Source: an uncultured Collinsella sp.
Lineage (GTDB): Bacteria > Actinomycetota > Coriobacteriia > Coriobacteriales > Coriobacteriaceae
Assembly (NCBI GenBank): GCA_900555765.1
Contig: USMA01000093.1
Coordinates: 1 to 5,396, forward strand
Reading direction: 5' to 3'
DNA length: 5,396 bases
Position numbers and translations under genes: made by a program. Of the stretch, positions 3,470 through 5,396 are shown in pieces; within the stretch, counting starts at the first letter, position 1, and the number at the start of each line of letters is the position of its first letter. Below the pieces are notes generated by a model. The model was not told where the DNA came from. It made no database searches and was given only the letters and a program-made list of their open reading frames with translations.

Positions 3470-5396
3470 ATGCATATGCCGAGCAAAATCGAAAAGAAGC
3501 AAGCCGCCGCAAAGCTGCGCAAACCGCCGCGCGACTTCTCGTACACGCAAAACCGAGAGCTCAGCTGGCTACGCTTTGACAACCGCGTGCTCGACGAAGC
3601 CTTCGACGAAACCGTTCCGTTATTCGAGCGACTAAAGTTCGTCTCGATCTTAGAGTCCAACCTCGACGAGTTCCTTATGGTGCGCGTGGGCGGCCTGTCC
3701 GATCTGGCGGAGCTCAAAAAACAACCTGTCGACAACAAGAGCAATATGACCACCTCCGAACAGGTCGATGCTGTCATGGCCGAGCTGCCCGGGCTCCTTA
3801 CCCGTTGGGAGTCCATCTTTAAGAGCATCGAGGGCAATCTCGACACACTGGGCGTTCACCGCGCGCAAATCGATTCGCTTACGCCCGAGGAGCGCACCTT
3901 TGTAACCCGCTACTTCCAGGCCTACGTGTCGCCGGTTATCTCACCGTTGGTCATTGACCCGCGCCATCCCTTCCCCAACCTGCGCAACGGCGCACTCTAT
4001 CTGGCTTGTGGCCTGGACGGCATCACCGACGAGGAGAGCCTGCTGGGCCTGATCGAGATTCCCGCCTCGATGAACCGCGTGGTCGAGATCCCCTCGCCCA
4101 CCGGCACCTACTCCTACATCTTGCTCGAGGATGTCATCCTCGCCTGCCTGGACAGCTGCTTTGGCTCCTATAAGCCGCTGGATCGCGCGCTGATCCGCGT
4201 CACTCGCAATGCCGATATCGACCCGGACGGCGAGGGCGTCGAGGAGGACGAGGATTACCGCCAGCACATGAAGCGCATCCTCAAGAAGCGCCTGCGCCTG
4301 CAGCCGGTGGTGCTCGCCGTATCGGGCTCGCTCGAGAAGGCAACGCTCAAGACCATCCGCAAGGCGCTCGAGCTTTCTCGCCGCTCGGTCTTTACCTGCG
4401 ATATCCCCCTTGATCTGGGCTACGTCTTTGGCATTGAGGGCAAGATTCCCGAGCACCTACGCAACGAGCTGCTCTTTACGCCGTTTAAGCCGCAGCCCAA
4501 CCCCACCATCGACATGTCCCGTTCCATCCGCGAGCAGGTGCTGCAGCACGACAAGCTGCTCTTTTACCCTTACGAGGCCATGAACCCGTTCTTGGACCTG
4601 GTGCACGAAGCAGCCTACGACCCTGAGTGTATCTCGCTGCGCATCACACTCTACCGCGTGGCCAAGCAGAGCCGCCTGTGCGAGTCGCTCATCGATGCTG
4701 CCGAAAACGGCAAAGAGGTCACGGTACTCATGGAGCTCCGAGCCCGCTATGACGAGCAAAACAACATCGAATGGGCCGAACGCCTGGAGGAGGCGGGCTG
4801 CACCGTCATCTACGGCTCCGAGGGCTTTAAATGCCACTCAAAGATCTGCCAGCTCACCTATCGCGAGGGCATGGCGCTCACCCGCCTCACGCTTTTGGGC
4901 ACCGGCAACTTTAACGAGAAGACGGCCAAACTCTACAGCGACTTTATGCTCATGACAGCCCATCCCGGCATCGGTGAAGACGCCAACCTGTTCTTCCGCA
5001 ATCTGTCGCTGGGCAACCTGCGCGGCGACTACCGCTTCCTGGGTGTGGCGCCCGTCGGACTGAAACCGCTCATCATGCGCGGGCTTGACCGCGAGATTCA
5101 GCGCGCCCTTGCCGGCGAGCCCGCCCGCGTGTTCTTTAAGCTCAACTCGCTGACCGACCGCGAGGTTATCGACAAGATCGCCGAGGCATCGTGTGCCGGC
5201 GTGCGCGTAGACATGATCATCCGCGGCATCTCGTGCCTCAAGCCCGGTATTCCGGGCAAGACCGAGAACGTGCATGTCCGCTCCATCGTCGGACGCTTTT
5301 TGGAGCACGCGCGCGTCTATGCTTTCGGCGTGGACTCGGACATGATCTACCTGAGCTCGGCAGACATGCTGACACGCAACACCGCGCACCGCGTGG
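3470..5396 (+). CDS. ppk1: Polyphosphate kinase 1 (3' end beyond window)
   Basis: PPK1 (EC 2.7.4.1) reversibly moves the ATP gamma-phosphate onto inorganic polyphosphate, usually at the inner face of the membrane. The visible 642 residues cover most of a family protein of about 700. The N-terminal domain has NRELSWLRFDNRVLDEA (28-44) and SNLDEF with Asn64, matching the adenine-contacting Asn45 of the Escherichia coli enzyme. The head domain follows, with an acidic stretch (250-262). The first phospholipase D-like catalytic domain has LYRVA with Arg396, ELRARYDE with Arg426, and CHSK with His456, equivalent to the autophosphorylated His435. The second has LEHARVYAF with His613 (equivalent to His592) and SSADMLTRN. 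All catalytic residues are intact. An in-frame stop at 3425 limits the start; ATG 3470 and ATG 3476 are both possible, with only weak ribosome sites (GGGGA 12 nt before the first, GGA 9 nt before the second). It diverges from arcA. The stop codon is outside the window. Confidence 0.97.
   Translation, partial: MHMPSKIEKKQAAAKLRKPPRDFSYTQNRELSWLRFDNRVLDEAFDETVPLFERLKFVSILESNLDEFLMVRVGGLSDLAELKKQPVDNKSNMTTSEQVDAVMAELPGLLTRWESIFKSIEGNLDTLGVHRAQIDSLTPEERTFVTRYFQAYVSPVISPLVIDPRHPFPNLRNGALYLACGLDGITDEESLLGLIEIPASMNRVVEIPSPTGTYSYILLEDVILACLDSCFGSYKPLDRALIRVTRNADIDPDGEGVEEDEDYRQHMKRILKKRLRLQPVVLAVSGSLEKATLKTIRKALELSRRSVFTCDIPLDLGYVFGIEGKIPEHLRNELLFTPFKPQPNPTIDMSRSIREQVLQHDKLLFYPYEAMNPFLDLVHEAAYDPECISLRITLYRVAKQSRLCESLIDAAENGKEVTVLMELRARYDEQNNIEWAERLEEAGCTVIYGSEGFKCHSKICQLTYREGMALTRLTLLGTGNFNEKTAKLYSDFMLMTAHPGIGEDANLFFRNLSLGNLRGDYRFLGVAPVGLKPLIMRGLDREIQRALAGEPARVFFKLNSLTDREVIDKIAEASCAGVRVDMIIRGISCLKPGIPGKTENVHVRSIVGRFLEHARVYAFGVDSDMIYLSSADMLTRNTAHRV

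Noticed and set aside
3941..5389. Minus-strand open frames opposite ppk1
   Set aside because: They are antisense shadows of a clear PPK1 frame that retains all catalytic residues.
1..5396. CRISPR array, insertion sequence, tRNA or rRNA gene
   Set aside because: No regularly spaced long repeats, transposase frames, terminal inverted repeats with duplications, or structural RNA signatures were seen.

Overview
The window looks like chromosomal DNA of a GC-rich Gram-positive gut actinobacterium. A Collinsella-like member of the Coriobacteriia is my best guess, from the style of the proteins and the contrast between GC-rich genes and AT-rich spacers. No rRNA, tRNA or marker gene is present to prove it.

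Layout, left to right. (a) Positions 1-315 are an AT-rich spacer with no convincing gene. It holds several short palindromes and a 21-bp-spaced direct repeat. (b) Positions 316-353 are a strong, nearly symmetrical rho-independent terminator. (c) Positions 403-1527 (minus) encode a fold-type I PLP aminotransferase, called arcT. (d) A 149-nt gap holds a perfect 14-bp stem-loop. (e) Positions 1677-2918 (minus) encode a complete arginine deiminase, arcA, with strikingly biased codons and a structured leader. (f) A 551-nt AT-rich divergent spacer lies between arcA and ppk. (g) Positions 3470 to the right edge (plus) encode polyphosphate kinase 1, ppk1, open at the window end (642 residues visible).

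arcA and arcT form one minus-strand unit that ends at the terminator at 316-353. ArcA makes citrulline and ammonia from arginine. The other genes of the classical arginine deiminase pathway (arcB, arcC, arcD) are not beside arcA inside this window. ArcT homologues accompany arginine deiminase clusters in lactic acid bacteria, but their substrate is not settled. ppk1 is transcribed away from arcA and makes polyphosphate from ATP.

The genes belong to known families, and I do not see a clearly new multi-gene system. The most interesting material is non-coding: ACCGTT(C/T) direct repeats with exactly 21-bp spacing in two separate spacers; a helically phased ATTCA-like array upstream of ppk1 that resembles a response-regulator (PHO-box type) site; two consecutive hairpins ahead of the arcA ribosome binding site; and a promoter-terminator pair at the left that could make a small RNA. 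All of these are read by eye and need computational or experimental testing.
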